Assembly (NCBI GenBank): GCA_964522095.1
Contig: CAZFSO010000052.1
Coordinates: forward strand, 1-15,226
Length of the DNA: 15,226 nt
Reading direction: 5' to 3'
Source of the DNA: UBA6054 sp964522095
GTDB lineage: Bacteria; Planctomycetota; Phycisphaerae; Phycisphaerales; UBA1924
Both the position numbers and the translations under genes were made by a program. Below the pieces are notes generated by a model. The model was not told the DNA's origin. It saw only the letters and a program-made list of their open reading frames with translations, and did not search any database. Shown piece after piece: positions 1 through 7,396 of the stretch; position 1 is the stretch's first letter, and every line of letters starts with the position of its first letter.

Positions 1-1206
1 GCGGTGACGCTCAACGGCGTTGCCGTCAACCTCGCGCGAGCGATCGGGCCGGCGATCGCGGGCCTGATCATCGGGGCCATCGGCACCTGGGCCGCCTTCG
101 CGGTCAACGCGGCAACCTTCCTGGCGGTGTTCGCGGTGGTCTGGCGCTGGCGCCCGCCGGCCAAGGCCGCCCGGCTGCCGCCCGAGCACCTCGTCCGGGC
201 TGTCCTGACCGGGCTCCGCTACGCACGCCACGATCGCCCGCTGCGGATCGTGCTCACGCGGACCGGGCTGTTCATGATCTGCGCCGCGGCCGGCTGGGCG
301 CTGCTGCCGGTGGTCGTCCGCTCGGAACTGGGCCGGTCGGCCGCCGACTACGGCATCGCCCTCGCGGCGGTCGGCCTCGGTGCGGTCTCGGGCGCCTTCC
401 TGCTCCCGCGGCTCGGAACGAAACTCCGAGCCGACGCGATCGTCGTCGCCGCGACGCTCGCGTTCGCGGCGGGCATGGCCGGGATGGCGTTGATCTCGAA
501 CTTCTGGATGCTCGTGCCGTGCCTGGTGGTCCTCGGGTTCGCGTGGCTGACCATGATGGCCACGCTCAACGCCTCCGTGCAGACCGTCCTGCCGGACTGG
601 GTCCGCGCCCGGGGCCTTTCGGTGTTCCTGATCGTCTTCTCCGGCTCGATGTCCGTCGGGGCCGCCGCCTGGGGCCTGCTCGCCGACCTCACGTCGACAC
701 CCGTCTCGCTGCTCGTCGCGGCATCGCTCGCGGGCGCGGGATGCGTGCTCGCTCCGTTTCTGCCGCTCGCGACCGGCGAGTTCCGGAACCTCTCGCCAAC
801 CAGGCTCATGCCGGTGCACGCCGGCCTGCCCGCCGCGGGCGACACCGGCGAGGTCCAGGTGCTGGTTCATTACCGCATCGACGCCGCCGACGACGCCGAG
901 TTCTTCACGCTTCTGCAAGGCGTCCGCCGGTGGCGGCTCCGCACGGGCGCTCACGCGTGGAGCCTCTACCGCGACTTCGATCGGCCCGACCAGTGGGTCG
1001 AGTCGTTCGTGGTCTCGTCGTGGACCGAGCATCTGCGCCAGCACACGCGAGCGACCGAGGACGACTGGACGTCCCGGCAAGCCGCCCACCGGCTGCACCG
1101 CGGCGTCGAACCGCCCCGGGTCGTCCACCTGATTGTTCCGCGGGCGGACGGATCGATCCCGGCGCGAAACGAGCCGCGCACGCCAGACCACACCGAAGCA
1201 TGGTGA
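1..1206 (+). CDS. MFS exporter with C-terminal soluble domain (MFS_3 / EntS-like), 5' end missing
   Basis: The reading frame is open from the first base, so the N-terminal part lies outside the window; the GTG at 4 is only an internal valine. The visible 401 residues begin with the LNGVAVNLARAIGPAIAGL stretch, typical of the middle of MFS_3 (enterobactin exporter-like) carriers. Further hydrophobic helices follow up to about residue 260. From about residue 285 to 380 there is a soluble tail (VQVLVHYRID...WSLYRDFDRPDQWVESFVVSSWTEHLRQH...PPRVVHLI) that looks like the ferredoxin-like/ABM-type domain known at the end of many MFS_3 proteins. The family exports siderophores or small toxic compounds by proton antiport at the inner membrane; the substrate here is unknown. 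No siderophore genes are visible nearby, and no terminator is evident after the stop. Confidence 0.85.
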   Translation, partial: AVTLNGVAVNLARAIGPAIAGLIIGAIGTWAAFAVNAATFLAVFAVVWRWRPPAKAARLPPEHLVRAVLTGLRYARHDRPLRIVLTRTGLFMICAAAGWALLPVVVRSELGRSAADYGIALAAVGLGAVSGAFLLPRLGTKLRADAIVVAATLAFAAGMAGMALISNFWMLVPCLVVLGFAWLTMMATLNASVQTVLPDWVRARGLSVFLIVFSGSMSVGAAAWGLLADLTSTPVSLLVAASLAGAGCVLAPFLPLATGEFRNLSPTRLMPVHAGLPAAGDTGEVQVLVHYRIDAADDAEFFTLLQGVRRWRLRTGAHAWSLYRDFDRPDQWVESFVVSSWTEHLRQHTRATEDDWTSRQAAHRLHRGVEPPRVVHLIVPRADGSIPARNEPRTPDHTEAW

Positions 1207-1563
1207 TGCCGAAACCGTCGCACCCTCATCGCCAGGCTGCAGCATATCAGTGCGATCGCGTCCGATGCCCTGGCCGAATCTCGACTTCAAGTCGCCGTAC
1301 CCGGGAGGGAGACGGAAGCGGACATGAACGATCGAGCGTTGCAAGCGGACGTGGACGGCGGCGGGTCGCTTGGGGCGGGCCGTGTCCTCCCAGGAAGAAC
1401 GGCGTAACTGCACGTGACCCGGGACGCGAAAAGCTCGGCCCGCGGAACAGTTCGCGTTTCAAGCCGTTCCGCTCCGGGCGTTCCCAAAGGCCCGCGTCGC
1501 CGGGCGCCGGCTTTGTTGTTGACGCGTCGCGCGGGCCGGGCCGGTTCGGGGTACGCTGTGGGG
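1207..1563. other. Non-coding gap between the exporter and the aminotransferase operon
   Basis: These 357 bases hold no convincing gene. A 27-codon ORF (1324-1407) follows a purine-rich stretch but resembles nothing I know. I see no strong hairpin with a T-run to end the exporter transcript. The only supported site is the -10-like element just before 1564. A TTGACG at 1519-1524 looks like a -35 but lies 27 bases from that -10, which is too far to pair with it. Confidence 0.6.
1552..1557 (+). promoter_or_regulatory. -10 element of a leaderless promoter (TACGCT)
   Basis: TACGCT ends six bases before the ATG at 1564, which predicts transcription starting on or next to the start codon. There is no Shine-Dalgarno sequence before this ATG. 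Four other gene starts in the window share the same geometry. No clear -35 is present at the usual 16-18 base distance. Confidence 0.55.
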
Positions 1564-2757
1564 ATGATCGACGCGAGCACGGGCCGGGTTGCGGAGCGGC
1601 TCAGGCCGTTCGGGACCACCATCTTTGCCGAGATGACCGCGCTGGCGGCACGCCACGGGGCGATCAACCTGTCCCAGGGTTTCCCCGACGACCCGGGGCC
1701 CGAGTCGGCCCACGAGGCGGCGGCCCGGGCCATGCAAGACGGGCACAACCAGTACGCGCCGCTGGCCGGCGTGCCGGAGTTGCGGCAGGCCGTCGCCCGC
1801 TGGGCCGCCCGGGGTATCGGCCTCGATCCGCACCCGGACCGCGAGGTGACCGTGACCGCCGGCGCCACCGAGGCCCTGGCTGCGACCTTTCTCGGGCTGA
1901 TCAACCCCGGCGATGAGGTGGTGCTCTTCGAGCCGTTCTACGACTCCTACCGGGCGGGGGTGGCGCTCGCCGGGGGCGTGCCGCGGTTCGTCACGATGCG
2001 TCCGAGAGCCGGCCGCTTCGGCTTCGACCCCGCGGAACTCGCGGCGGCGTTCGGGCCGCGCACGCGGGCGGTGGTGGTGAACACGCCGCACAACCCGACC
2101 GGAGCCGTGCTGTCCAAGGAGGAGCTGGCCCAGATCGCCGACCTGTGCGTGCGGCACGACGCGATCGCGATCTCGGACGAGGTGTACGAGCGTCTGACCT
2201 ACGACCCGGCCCAGCCGCACCGGTCGATCGCCGCGCTCCCGGGGATGTGGGAGCGCTCGGTGGTCATCTCGTCATTGGGCAAGACCTTCTCTCTGACGGG
2301 CTGGAAGATCGGGTGGGCGATGGCCCCGCCGAGCCTGACGGCCGGGGTGCGTGCGGCCCACCAGTTCCTGACCTACGCGGTCGCCACGCCGCTCCAGCAC
2401 GCGGCGGCCGGATTGCTCGACCACGGCGGGGCGCACGTCGAGCGGATCGTGGCGCACGACCACGCGATGCTCAAGCGGTTCGCGCCCGTGCTGGCGGACC
2501 TGGGGTTCAACGTGTTCGATCCGGCAGGCACCTACTTCGTCATGGCGGGGCACGGGGCGGTCTCCGAGCGGCTGGGGCTTGAGGACGACGTCGCGCTGTG
2601 CCGATGGCTGACGGCCGAGGCGGGCGTGGCCGCCATCCCGACCAGCGCGTTCTACGACGACGTCGCCGAGGGGTCGAGGTACGTCCGGTTCGCCTTCTGC
2701 AAGCGGCAGGAGACGATCGACGAGGCGGTCCGGCGGTTGCGCGGGGCGCTGGGATGA
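1564..2757 (+). CDS. Class I/II PLP-dependent aminotransferase
   Basis: This 397-residue cytosolic enzyme has all the fold-type I landmarks: GINPGDEVV-type spacing around 112-120, NTPHNPTG at 173-180, SDEVYE at 204-209, the PLP-binding lysine K240 in SSLGKTFSLTGWKIGW, and the carboxylate-binding R375 in YVRFAFCK. The N-terminal INLSQGFPD (34-42) is typical of the methionine/kynurenine/glutamine-transaminase-K (YbdL-like) branch, which also includes N-succinyldiaminopimelate aminotransferase. The substrate cannot be fixed from sequence. The start at 1564 is chosen because a -10-like hexamer sits six bases upstream; a longer frame from 1414 adds low-quality basic sequence. The stop overlaps the glycerate kinase start (ATGA), so the two are co-translated. 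That neighbour hints at a role feeding hydroxypyruvate or glycerate, but this is inference. Confidence 0.93.
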   Translation: MIDASTGRVAERLRPFGTTIFAEMTALAARHGAINLSQGFPDDPGPESAHEAAARAMQDGHNQYAPLAGVPELRQAVARWAARGIGLDPHPDREVTVTAGATEALAATFLGLINPGDEVVLFEPFYDSYRAGVALAGGVPRFVTMRPRAGRFGFDPAELAAAFGPRTRAVVVNTPHNPTGAVLSKEELAQIADLCVRHDAIAISDEVYERLTYDPAQPHRSIAALPGMWERSVVISSLGKTFSLTGWKIGWAMAPPSLTAGVRAAHQFLTYAVATPLQHAAAGLLDHGGAHVERIVAHDHAMLKRFAPVLADLGFNVFDPAGTYFVMAGHGAVSERLGLEDDVALCRWLTAEAGVAAIPTSAFYDDVAEGSRYVRFAFCKRQETIDEAVRRLRGALG

Positions 2758-4058
2758 CCCCGGCGTGCGCGTGCATCCCCGAGGGCCTGCCGGCCGACGT
2801 GGCGCACACGGCCGCGGAAGTCGTGGCGCGGGTGCTGCAACGCGCCGACCCCGCCGCGTCGGTCCGCGCCTGGCTGCGGACCGACGAGTTGGCAGATTGC
2901 ATGGCAATCCGCGTGCTCGCGTTCGGCAAGGCGTCGGTCCCGATGGCCGGCGCGGCGCTCCGGCGGCTGGGTGAGCGTGTCAGCGATGCGGTGGTGCTGA
3001 CGCCGCCGGAGTGGTCCGGGCGGCTGACGCACCCGCGGGCCAGGGTGTTCGCGGTTGACCACCCCGTGCCGTCCGAGCGCAACGTGGAAGCCGCCAAGGC
3101 GTTGGCGGCGTGCGCGATGGACGCCGGTCCGCGTGAGTGCGTGCTGGCGCTGATCTCCGGCGGCGGCTCGGCGCATCTCACGCTGCCACGCGCGGGGGTC
3201 ACGCTCGAAGACGTGCGCGCGGTGACCCGCGACATGCTGCGGGCCGGCGCTCCGATCGACGATCTCAACACCGTGCGCCGGTCGATGGAGCAACTCAAGG
3301 GCGGCGGCCTGCGCGCCGTGTGCCCCGCGGAGCGGGTCGTCGGGCTGATCCTGTCGGACGTCGTGGGCGACGACCCCGCCGTGGTCGCCTCGGGCCCTTT
3401 GTGCGACGCGGAGCCGGGCGACCCGCTCGGCGTGCTCGGGCGGTGGGGGGTGCGCGTGCGGCCGGAGATCGCCGGGGCCCTGCGCACGCCGCGCCGGCCG
3501 ATCCGGCGGACCCCGGCCGAGCACCACGTCGTGCTCGGCGGCGCGACGATGGCGGGCGGGTTGCCCGAGGCTCTGGCCGAGCCGACGGTCGGGGACGCGA
3601 TGCCGTTGCGTGTCGCGCGGGTTGTCAGCCCGTTGACGGGTGAAGCCAGTCTCGCCGGCGAGCACCTGGCCGATGAACTGACCCGCTTGCCGGTGGGCCG
3701 CGCGTGCGAGGCCGTCCTCGGCTGGGGTGAGACGACCGTCACGGTGGGGGACGCGCCGGGCCTGGGCGGGCGGAGCCTGGAACTCGCCCTGGGCGCCGCC
3801 AAAGCCCTGCCGGGCGATCGGGCGTGGGGCCTGGTGAGTTTCGCCACCGACGGCGTGGACGGGCCGACCGATGCGGCGGGGGCCGTGCTGTGCTCTGAGA
3901 TGTTCGAGGACCCGCGGGCGGGCGTGCTCGCTGGCCACGCCCTCGCGAACCACGACTCGTACCACGCCGTGGAAATGCTCGGCGGCCTGATCCGCACCGG
4001 CCCGACGGGCACGAACCTCAATGACGTGGCGGTGCTGTGGTGGAGGGACGACGCGTGA
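2754..4058 (+). CDS. Glycerate 2-kinase, MOFRL/GckA family
   Basis: The 434-residue product matches the GK-II/MOFRL glycerate kinase family, which phosphorylates D-glycerate with ATP to 2-phosphoglycerate in the cytosol. Visible motifs are FGKA with the conserved lysine (57-60), SGGGSA (135-140), LSDVVGDDPAVVASGP (200-215), GGRSLELAL (338-346), TDGVDGPTDAAGA (365-377) and TGPTGTNLNDVAVL near the C-terminus. The ATG at 2754 overlaps the aminotransferase stop by four bases, and the family-like sequence starts soon after it. The frame is open further upstream to 2598, but that part is a shadow of the aminotransferase. Its own stop overlaps the next start (GTGA). Glycerate kinases of this class work in serine-cycle, glyoxylate and sugar-acid degradation routes. 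Confidence 0.93.
   Translation: MTPACACIPEGLPADVAHTAAEVVARVLQRADPAASVRAWLRTDELADCMAIRVLAFGKASVPMAGAALRRLGERVSDAVVLTPPEWSGRLTHPRARVFAVDHPVPSERNVEAAKALAACAMDAGPRECVLALISGGGSAHLTLPRAGVTLEDVRAVTRDMLRAGAPIDDLNTVRRSMEQLKGGGLRAVCPAERVVGLILSDVVGDDPAVVASGPLCDAEPGDPLGVLGRWGVRVRPEIAGALRTPRRPIRRTPAEHHVVLGGATMAGGLPEALAEPTVGDAMPLRVARVVSPLTGEASLAGEHLADELTRLPVGRACEAVLGWGETTVTVGDAPGLGGRSLELALGAAKALPGDRAWGLVSFATDGVDGPTDAAGAVLCSEMFEDPRAGVLAGHALANHDSYHAVEMLGGLIRTGPTGTNLNDVAVLWWRDDA
4042..4047 (+). promoter_or_regulatory. Ribosome binding site GGAGGG deciding the oxidoreductase start
   Basis: GGAGGG lies seven bases before the GTG at 4055. That start overlaps the glycerate kinase stop (GTGA). In-frame GTGs at 4037 and 4040 lie ahead of this site and therefore cannot use it. 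Confidence 0.7.
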
Positions 4059-5236
4059 CGGTGAGTCTTTGGCAGCGCCTCGCGCCGGAACCCGAACGCC
4101 TGGAAGCGGACGTGGCCATCGTCGGCGCCGGGATCACGGGGTTGTCGGCGGCGATCGAGTGCGAGGCCCGCGGGCTCCGCGCGGTGATCGTCGAGCAGGA
4201 CTTCCCGGCTTCGCGCGCCAGCGGGCGGAACGCCGGGTTCCTGATGCGCGGGGCGGCGGACAACTACGCCGTCGCGTGCGAGCAACTGGGACGCCCGTAC
4301 GCCCGGCTGCTCTGGTCGTGGACCGAAGAGAACCTCCGGATGCTCCGGGCGCTGGGCGTCAGGTCTCTGCCCGGGTTCGAGGATCGCCCGTCGTGCCTGG
4401 TCGCGTTGGACGAGGCGGAAGCGGCGGAGCTGGAGCGCTCGGCGGTGCTGATGCGCGAGGACGGGTTCCGCGCGGACCTTCTCCCGCCCGGGAAGGGGCC
4501 CGACGACCCCGTCTGGCGGTCGGGTCGGGCGCGGCTGGCCCTGGTGAACCCGGACGACGCGGTGTGCTCGCCGGTCGAACTCGTCGGCCTTCTCCGCTCC
4601 GCCCTGCGCGCGACCGAACTTCGAACCGCGAGCCGCGTGTACGCGATCGAGCCCGACGCCGGCGGCGTCGTCGTGCGCGCCCGGGGCTGCGAGGTCCGGG
4701 CCGGCCGCGTGCTGGTGTGCACGAACGCGTACGCCCGCGAACTGCTCCCCGAACTGGACGGCGTCGTCGTGCCCAACCGCGGGCAGATGTTCGCGATGCG
4801 GCCAGAGCACGCCCGCGACGCAGACCTCGCGTTCGCGTACTACCTCAACCGCGGCTCGGAGTACGTCCGTTCGGGCCCCGGGAAGACGGTCATCGTCGGC
4901 GGGGCCCGCAAGCACCGCGAACTGGAGGAGCGCACCGACGCCGACGGGATCAACCCCGCCGTTCAGGCCAGGCTGGAGGAATGGGCACGCGAACTGATCT
5001 CGGCGCGGTTCACGGTCACCGCGCGGTGGTCGGGGATCATGGGGTTCAGCCCGGACGGGATGCCCGTCATCCGGGCGTGCGACGGGCGCGACGGGCGGGT
5101 GTGGTTCTGCGGCGGGCTGACCGGGCACGGCATGTCGATGGGCCACCTGACCGCACGCCACGCGGTGCGCGTGATGCTCGGCGAGGAGGCGTCGCCGTTC
5201 ACGCTCGGGGCGCACGCTTCACGCCCGGGCGTTTGA
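4055..5236 (+). CDS. FAD-dependent oxidoreductase, DAO family
   Basis: The 393-residue product belongs to the DAO superfamily of amine and amino-acid oxidases/dehydrogenases. A Rossmann dinucleotide-binding motif VAIVGAGITGLSAA begins at about residue 20 and ends with the ribose-binding acidic residue E47 (VIVEQ). SGRNAG at 56-61 is the flavin-contacting loop also seen in gamma-glutamylputrescine oxidase-like proteins. The C-terminal GFSPDGMP (about 330-337) and CGGLTGHGMSMG (about 352-363) complete the FAD site. No signal peptide is present. The substrate is unknown; as last gene of an operon with an aminotransferase and glycerate kinase, an amino acid or amine is plausible. Its final 18 bases overlap the end of the opposing nucleosidase gene. 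Confidence 0.88.
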   Translation: MTVSLWQRLAPEPERLEADVAIVGAGITGLSAAIECEARGLRAVIVEQDFPASRASGRNAGFLMRGAADNYAVACEQLGRPYARLLWSWTEENLRMLRALGVRSLPGFEDRPSCLVALDEAEAAELERSAVLMREDGFRADLLPPGKGPDDPVWRSGRARLALVNPDDAVCSPVELVGLLRSALRATELRTASRVYAIEPDAGGVVVRARGCEVRAGRVLVCTNAYARELLPELDGVVVPNRGQMFAMRPEHARDADLAFAYYLNRGSEYVRSGPGKTVIVGGARKHRELEERTDADGINPAVQARLEEWARELISARFTVTARWSGIMGFSPDGMPVIRACDGRDGRVWFCGGLTGHGMSMGHLTARHAVRVMLGEEASPFTLGAHASRPGV

Positions 5237-5941
5237 GTGGCAGCGCCCCAGCAGCGCGGGCAGCCCCCGCGCCACGCACGCGGCAAGGTTGGACACGGCC
5301 TCGTCGAAGTTCGCCAGGAACTGTTCCGCCGGCGCCGGGTGATCGAAGAAGTCGGTGACCGCCCGCAGCGCGACGGTCCGCACGCCGAGCCGTGCGGCGG
5401 TCCACGCGATCGAAGCGGTCTCCATGTCCTTGAGCGTCACGGCGTGGCGCTCGAAGAACGCGCGTTCGGCGTCCAGCGTGTCCAGCGAGTTTCCGGTCGA
5501 GATCGTGGCGACCGGCGCGCCGAACGCCTCGGCGAGCGCGGGATCGTGGTGCAGCGGCTCGGGCCCGATGCCGTACGCGTCGAACCCGGGCAGGGGGATG
5601 CGCCGGTCGTGGTGGAAGGCGCGGTCGACCAGGTGCACGCGCCCGATCGCGGTGCGCCCGGAGTGCCCGCCCGCGGCCCCGGCCACAAGGATCGCGCCGG
5701 GGCGCCAGTGGTGTGCGATGGCGTGCGCGGCGAGCGTCGCGGGGGTGGTGCCGATCAGGTCGACGCCGGTCCGCTCGTCGGTCCCGTTGACCACCAGGGC
5801 GACGGGGTCTGACGGGTGCGCCCAGCATCGCATCGGCAGGGATGGGTCCCACGGCGCTTGGCTCGGAGTGAGTCCGAGCGCGTGAACGATCGGGTCGGCT
5901 TCGGCCCGCATGGCGCACAGGATGGTCACGGCTGGTTGCAT
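5219..5941 (-). CDS. 5'-methylthioadenosine nucleosidase-like protein (plant MTN type)
   Basis: This 240-residue PNP/UDP-family nucleosidase has E14 in CAMRAEADP, the GAAGG loop (88-92), the substrate-binding KDMETAS (M173, E174) and the catalytic aspartate D197 in RAVTDFFD. The stretch FHHDRRIPLPGFDAYGIG (109-126) and the ending AVTDFFDHPAPAEQFLANF closely resemble plant methylthioadenosine nucleosidases rather than E. coli Pfs, as I recall those sequences. The enzyme would hydrolyse methylthioadenosine (and perhaps S-adenosylhomocysteine) to adenine plus the thioribose sugar. Futalosine hydrolase (MqnB) belongs to the same family and is an alternative. The start is fixed by CAGAAT exactly six bases upstream. 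The gene converges on the oxidoreductase with an 18-bp overlap and no terminator between them. Confidence 0.82.
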   Translation of the reverse strand: MQPAVTILCAMRAEADPIVHALGLTPSQAPWDPSLPMRCWAHPSDPVALVVNGTDERTGVDLIGTTPATLAAHAIAHHWRPGAILVAGAAGGHSGRTAIGRVHLVDRAFHHDRRIPLPGFDAYGIGPEPLHHDPALAEAFGAPVATISTGNSLDTLDAERAFFERHAVTLKDMETASIAWTAARLGVRTVALRAVTDFFDHPAPAEQFLANFDEAVSNLAACVARGLPALLGRCHSNARA

Positions 5942-5947
5942 GGACCG

Positions 5948-5975
5948 ATTCTGGCGGACGCTGCGCGGGATGCAA
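5948..5975 (-). promoter_or_regulatory. Leaderless promoter of the nucleosidase gene (TTGCAT-N16-CAGAAT)
   Basis: On the minus strand TTGCAT (5975-5970) is followed by 16 bases and CAGAAT (5953-5948). That hexamer ends six bases before the ATG whose first base is 5941. There is no Shine-Dalgarno sequence, so a leaderless transcript is expected. It faces the nuclease promoter within a 96-base intergenic region. Confidence 0.55.
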
Positions 5976-6025
5976 GCCCAGACGCGGCGAGGTCACCAAA
6001 ACGGCGCACGGTCCGTGACCTGCAC

Positions 6026-6031
6026 TACGAT
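6026..6031 (+). promoter_or_regulatory. -10 element of a leaderless promoter (TACGAT)
   Basis: TACGAT ends six bases before the ATG at 6038 and no ribosome binding site is present. No clear -35 is visible at 16-18 bases. It fixes the nuclease start at the ATG that opens the signal peptide. Confidence 0.55.
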
Positions 6032-6037
6032 GCGCCC

Positions 6038-6907
6038 ATGTTCAACCGCGTCATCTGCACGCTGGCGGCCCTTGTCTGCCTGGCACTGCTCGGCGCCTGG
6101 GGCCGGGACGGCCACGCCGTCATCGCCGAGATCGCCGTGCGCGAGATGACCCCCGCCGCCCGGGCCCGGGCCGCCGAGATCCTCTCGGACCAGGAGTTGC
6201 CGGCCATCGCCTCGTGGGCCGATCAGGTGCGGCCGCAGGGCGCGTACCGCTGGACGGCCCCGATGCACTACGTCAACCTGCCCGAGGGCACCAAGGCGTA
6301 CGACCACGCGGCGCACTGCCCGGACGAGGGATGCGTGGTCTCGGCGGTCTACGACTTCTCTCGCCTGGTCGTCGACGACGTGGATCAGAAGACGCGCGAG
6401 GACGCCCTGAAGTTTCTGGTGCACTTCGTCGGGGACCTGCACCAGCCCCTGCACGCCGGTCGCCCGGGGGACCGTGGCGGCAACGACGTCCAGACCACCT
6501 TCCTCGGGCGCGCACGGAACCTGCACAGCGTCTGGGACTCGGGGGTGCTCAACGCCGGAGACCCCGAGGCGTGGCCGCTCATCGCCGACCGGCTCTGGGA
6601 GCGGATCGACGACCAGGACCGGCTGGCCTGGCTGGCGGACGCCGACCGCGACGACCTGGTCGCGACCGCCGGGCGCTGGGTTTTCGAGAGCCACCGGCTC
6701 GCCGAGCGGTTCGCCTACCCCGTGGGCCCGGGCGGTGTCCTGGATGAGGAATACGTGCGTCGGTGCCTGCCGGTGGTCCACCTGCGGCTCCAGCAGGGCG
6801 GCGTGCGCCTGGGGGCGCTGCTCAATCAGTTGCTCGACCCGGCGTCGCAGGGTCTCGACTGGCGGCCCGCGATTGTGCCGCCGGCCCCCGAGCCCGGCCC
6901 GGAATGA
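6038..6907 (+). CDS. Secreted S1/P1-type zinc-dependent nuclease
   Basis: The 289-residue product starts with a signal peptide (MFNRVICTLAALVCLALLGA) predicted to be cut after A20, leaving a mature N-terminal tryptophan as P1 nuclease requires. Counting from that Trp, all nine expected trinuclear zinc ligands are present: W1, H6, D42, H57, H109, D113, H119, H143 and D147, inside HFVGDLHQPLHAG and NLHSVWD. The family cleaves single-stranded DNA and RNA and removes 3' phosphates of nucleotides, outside the cytoplasm. Likely roles are nutrient (phosphate or nucleoside) scavenging or nucleic acid clearance. The frame is open back to 5816, but that extension runs over the divergent gene; the 6038 ATG has both the leaderless promoter and the signal peptide. 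Confidence 0.93.
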   Translation: MFNRVICTLAALVCLALLGAWGRDGHAVIAEIAVREMTPAARARAAEILSDQELPAIASWADQVRPQGAYRWTAPMHYVNLPEGTKAYDHAAHCPDEGCVVSAVYDFSRLVVDDVDQKTREDALKFLVHFVGDLHQPLHAGRPGDRGGNDVQTTFLGRARNLHSVWDSGVLNAGDPEAWPLIADRLWERIDDQDRLAWLADADRDDLVATAGRWVFESHRLAERFAYPVGPGGVLDEEYVRRCLPVVHLRLQQGGVRLGALLNQLLDPASQGLDWRPAIVPPAPEPGPE

Positions 6908-6947
6908 CCCCCAGCGGGGCCGGTGGAGCATTTCCCCGCCCGGTTGG

Positions 6948-6977
6948 TTGGTCCGCCACCCGAAGCGCTGATATTGT
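6948..6977 (+). promoter_or_regulatory. Probable promoter of the IF-1 gene (TTGGTC-N18-TATTGT)
   Basis: TTGGTC (6948-6953), an 18-base spacer and TATTGT (6972-6977) form a reasonable sigma-70-type promoter after the nuclease stop. It would start the transcript near 6984 and leave a leader of about 80 bases before the IF-1 ATG. Confidence 0.45.
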
Positions 6978-7065
6978 TCTGGCCCCGCTCTCCGCGGCGG
7001 GAACTCACCAACACGGACGCGGCGCGGCGTGCGGACGCCCGGCGCGGTCCCGACCCGAGGGCTGC

Positions 7066-7290
7066 ATGGCGAAGCAAGACGACAAGTTCACGATGGAAGC
7101 GGTGGTCATCGAGGCCCTGCCCAACGCCATGTTCAAGCTCCGTCTGCCCAACGAGCAGCAGTCCGAGATCCTTGGATACGTGTCCGGCAAGATGCGGAAG
7201 AACTACATCCGCATCCTCCCCGGCGACACCGTCACGGTCGAGATCAGCCCCTACGACCTGACCAAGGCCCGGATCACCTACCGGCGCTGA
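7066..7290 (+). CDS. infA: Translation initiation factor IF-1
   Basis: The 74-residue product is a complete IF-1: a single S1/OB-fold domain with the family signatures MEAVVIEALPNAMFKLRL, GYVSGKMRKNYIRILPGDTV and the ending ISPYDLTKARITYRR. IF-1 binds the A site of the 30S subunit with IF-2 and IF-3 during initiation complex assembly. The length is close to the usual 72 residues. GAGGG at 7057-7061 is a short-spaced ribosome binding site. The gene stands alone here instead of in the ribosomal-protein cluster with rpmJ and rpsM where infA often lies. Confidence 0.97.
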   Translation: MAKQDDKFTMEAVVIEALPNAMFKLRLPNEQQSEILGYVSGKMRKNYIRILPGDTVTVEISPYDLTKARITYRR

Positions 7291-7305
7291 ACCGCCGAAC
7301 CGTCC

Positions 7306-7336
7306 AAAAAAACCACGGCCCCGAGTGATCGGGGCC
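7306..7336 (-). terminator. Rho-independent terminator, minus strand
   Basis: GGCCCCGA (7317-7324) and TCGGGGCC (7329-7336) form a perfect 8-bp stem with a 4-base loop. Reading on the minus strand it is followed four bases later by seven Ts (7312-7306). This is a good terminator for the Asn/Gln-rich gene; on the plus strand there is no T-run after the stem, although it may still protect the IF-1 transcript end. Confidence 0.8.
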
Positions 7337-7350
7337 CGGTCCCGTGCTTT

Positions 7351-7370
7351 CGGGTGATGCTCGTCACCCG
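7351..7370. repeat. Short inverted repeat (7-bp arms)
   Basis: CGGGTGA (7351-7357) and TCACCCG (7364-7370) pair around a 6-base loop. It lies between the stop of the Asn/Gln-rich gene and the terminator and may stabilise the 3' end of that transcript. Confidence 0.5.
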
Positions 7371-7396
7371 CCCACGGTCAGTTGTGCCGTTCCGGC

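Noticed and set aside
1324..1407. 27-codon ORF in the gap after the exporter, behind a GGGAGGGAG stretch
   Set aside because: The purine stretch is too far from the ATG for a good ribosome site, the peptide is Gly-rich without recognisable features, and no promoter is visible.
1519..1524. TTGACG as -35 for the aminotransferase promoter
   Set aside because: It is 27 bases from the TACGCT -10, well outside the 16-18 base range.
2540..5215. Very long minus-strand open frame (891 codons) opposite the aminotransferase, glycerate kinase and oxidoreductase genes
   Set aside because: Its translation is Arg/Pro/Ala/His-rich low-complexity sequence without domains. Long antisense frames are expected opposite GC-rich genes, and the plus strand has three clear enzymes here.
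5816..6037. N-terminal extension of the nuclease frame
   Set aside because: It overlaps the divergent nucleosidase gene and its promoter and would bury the signal peptide inside the protein.
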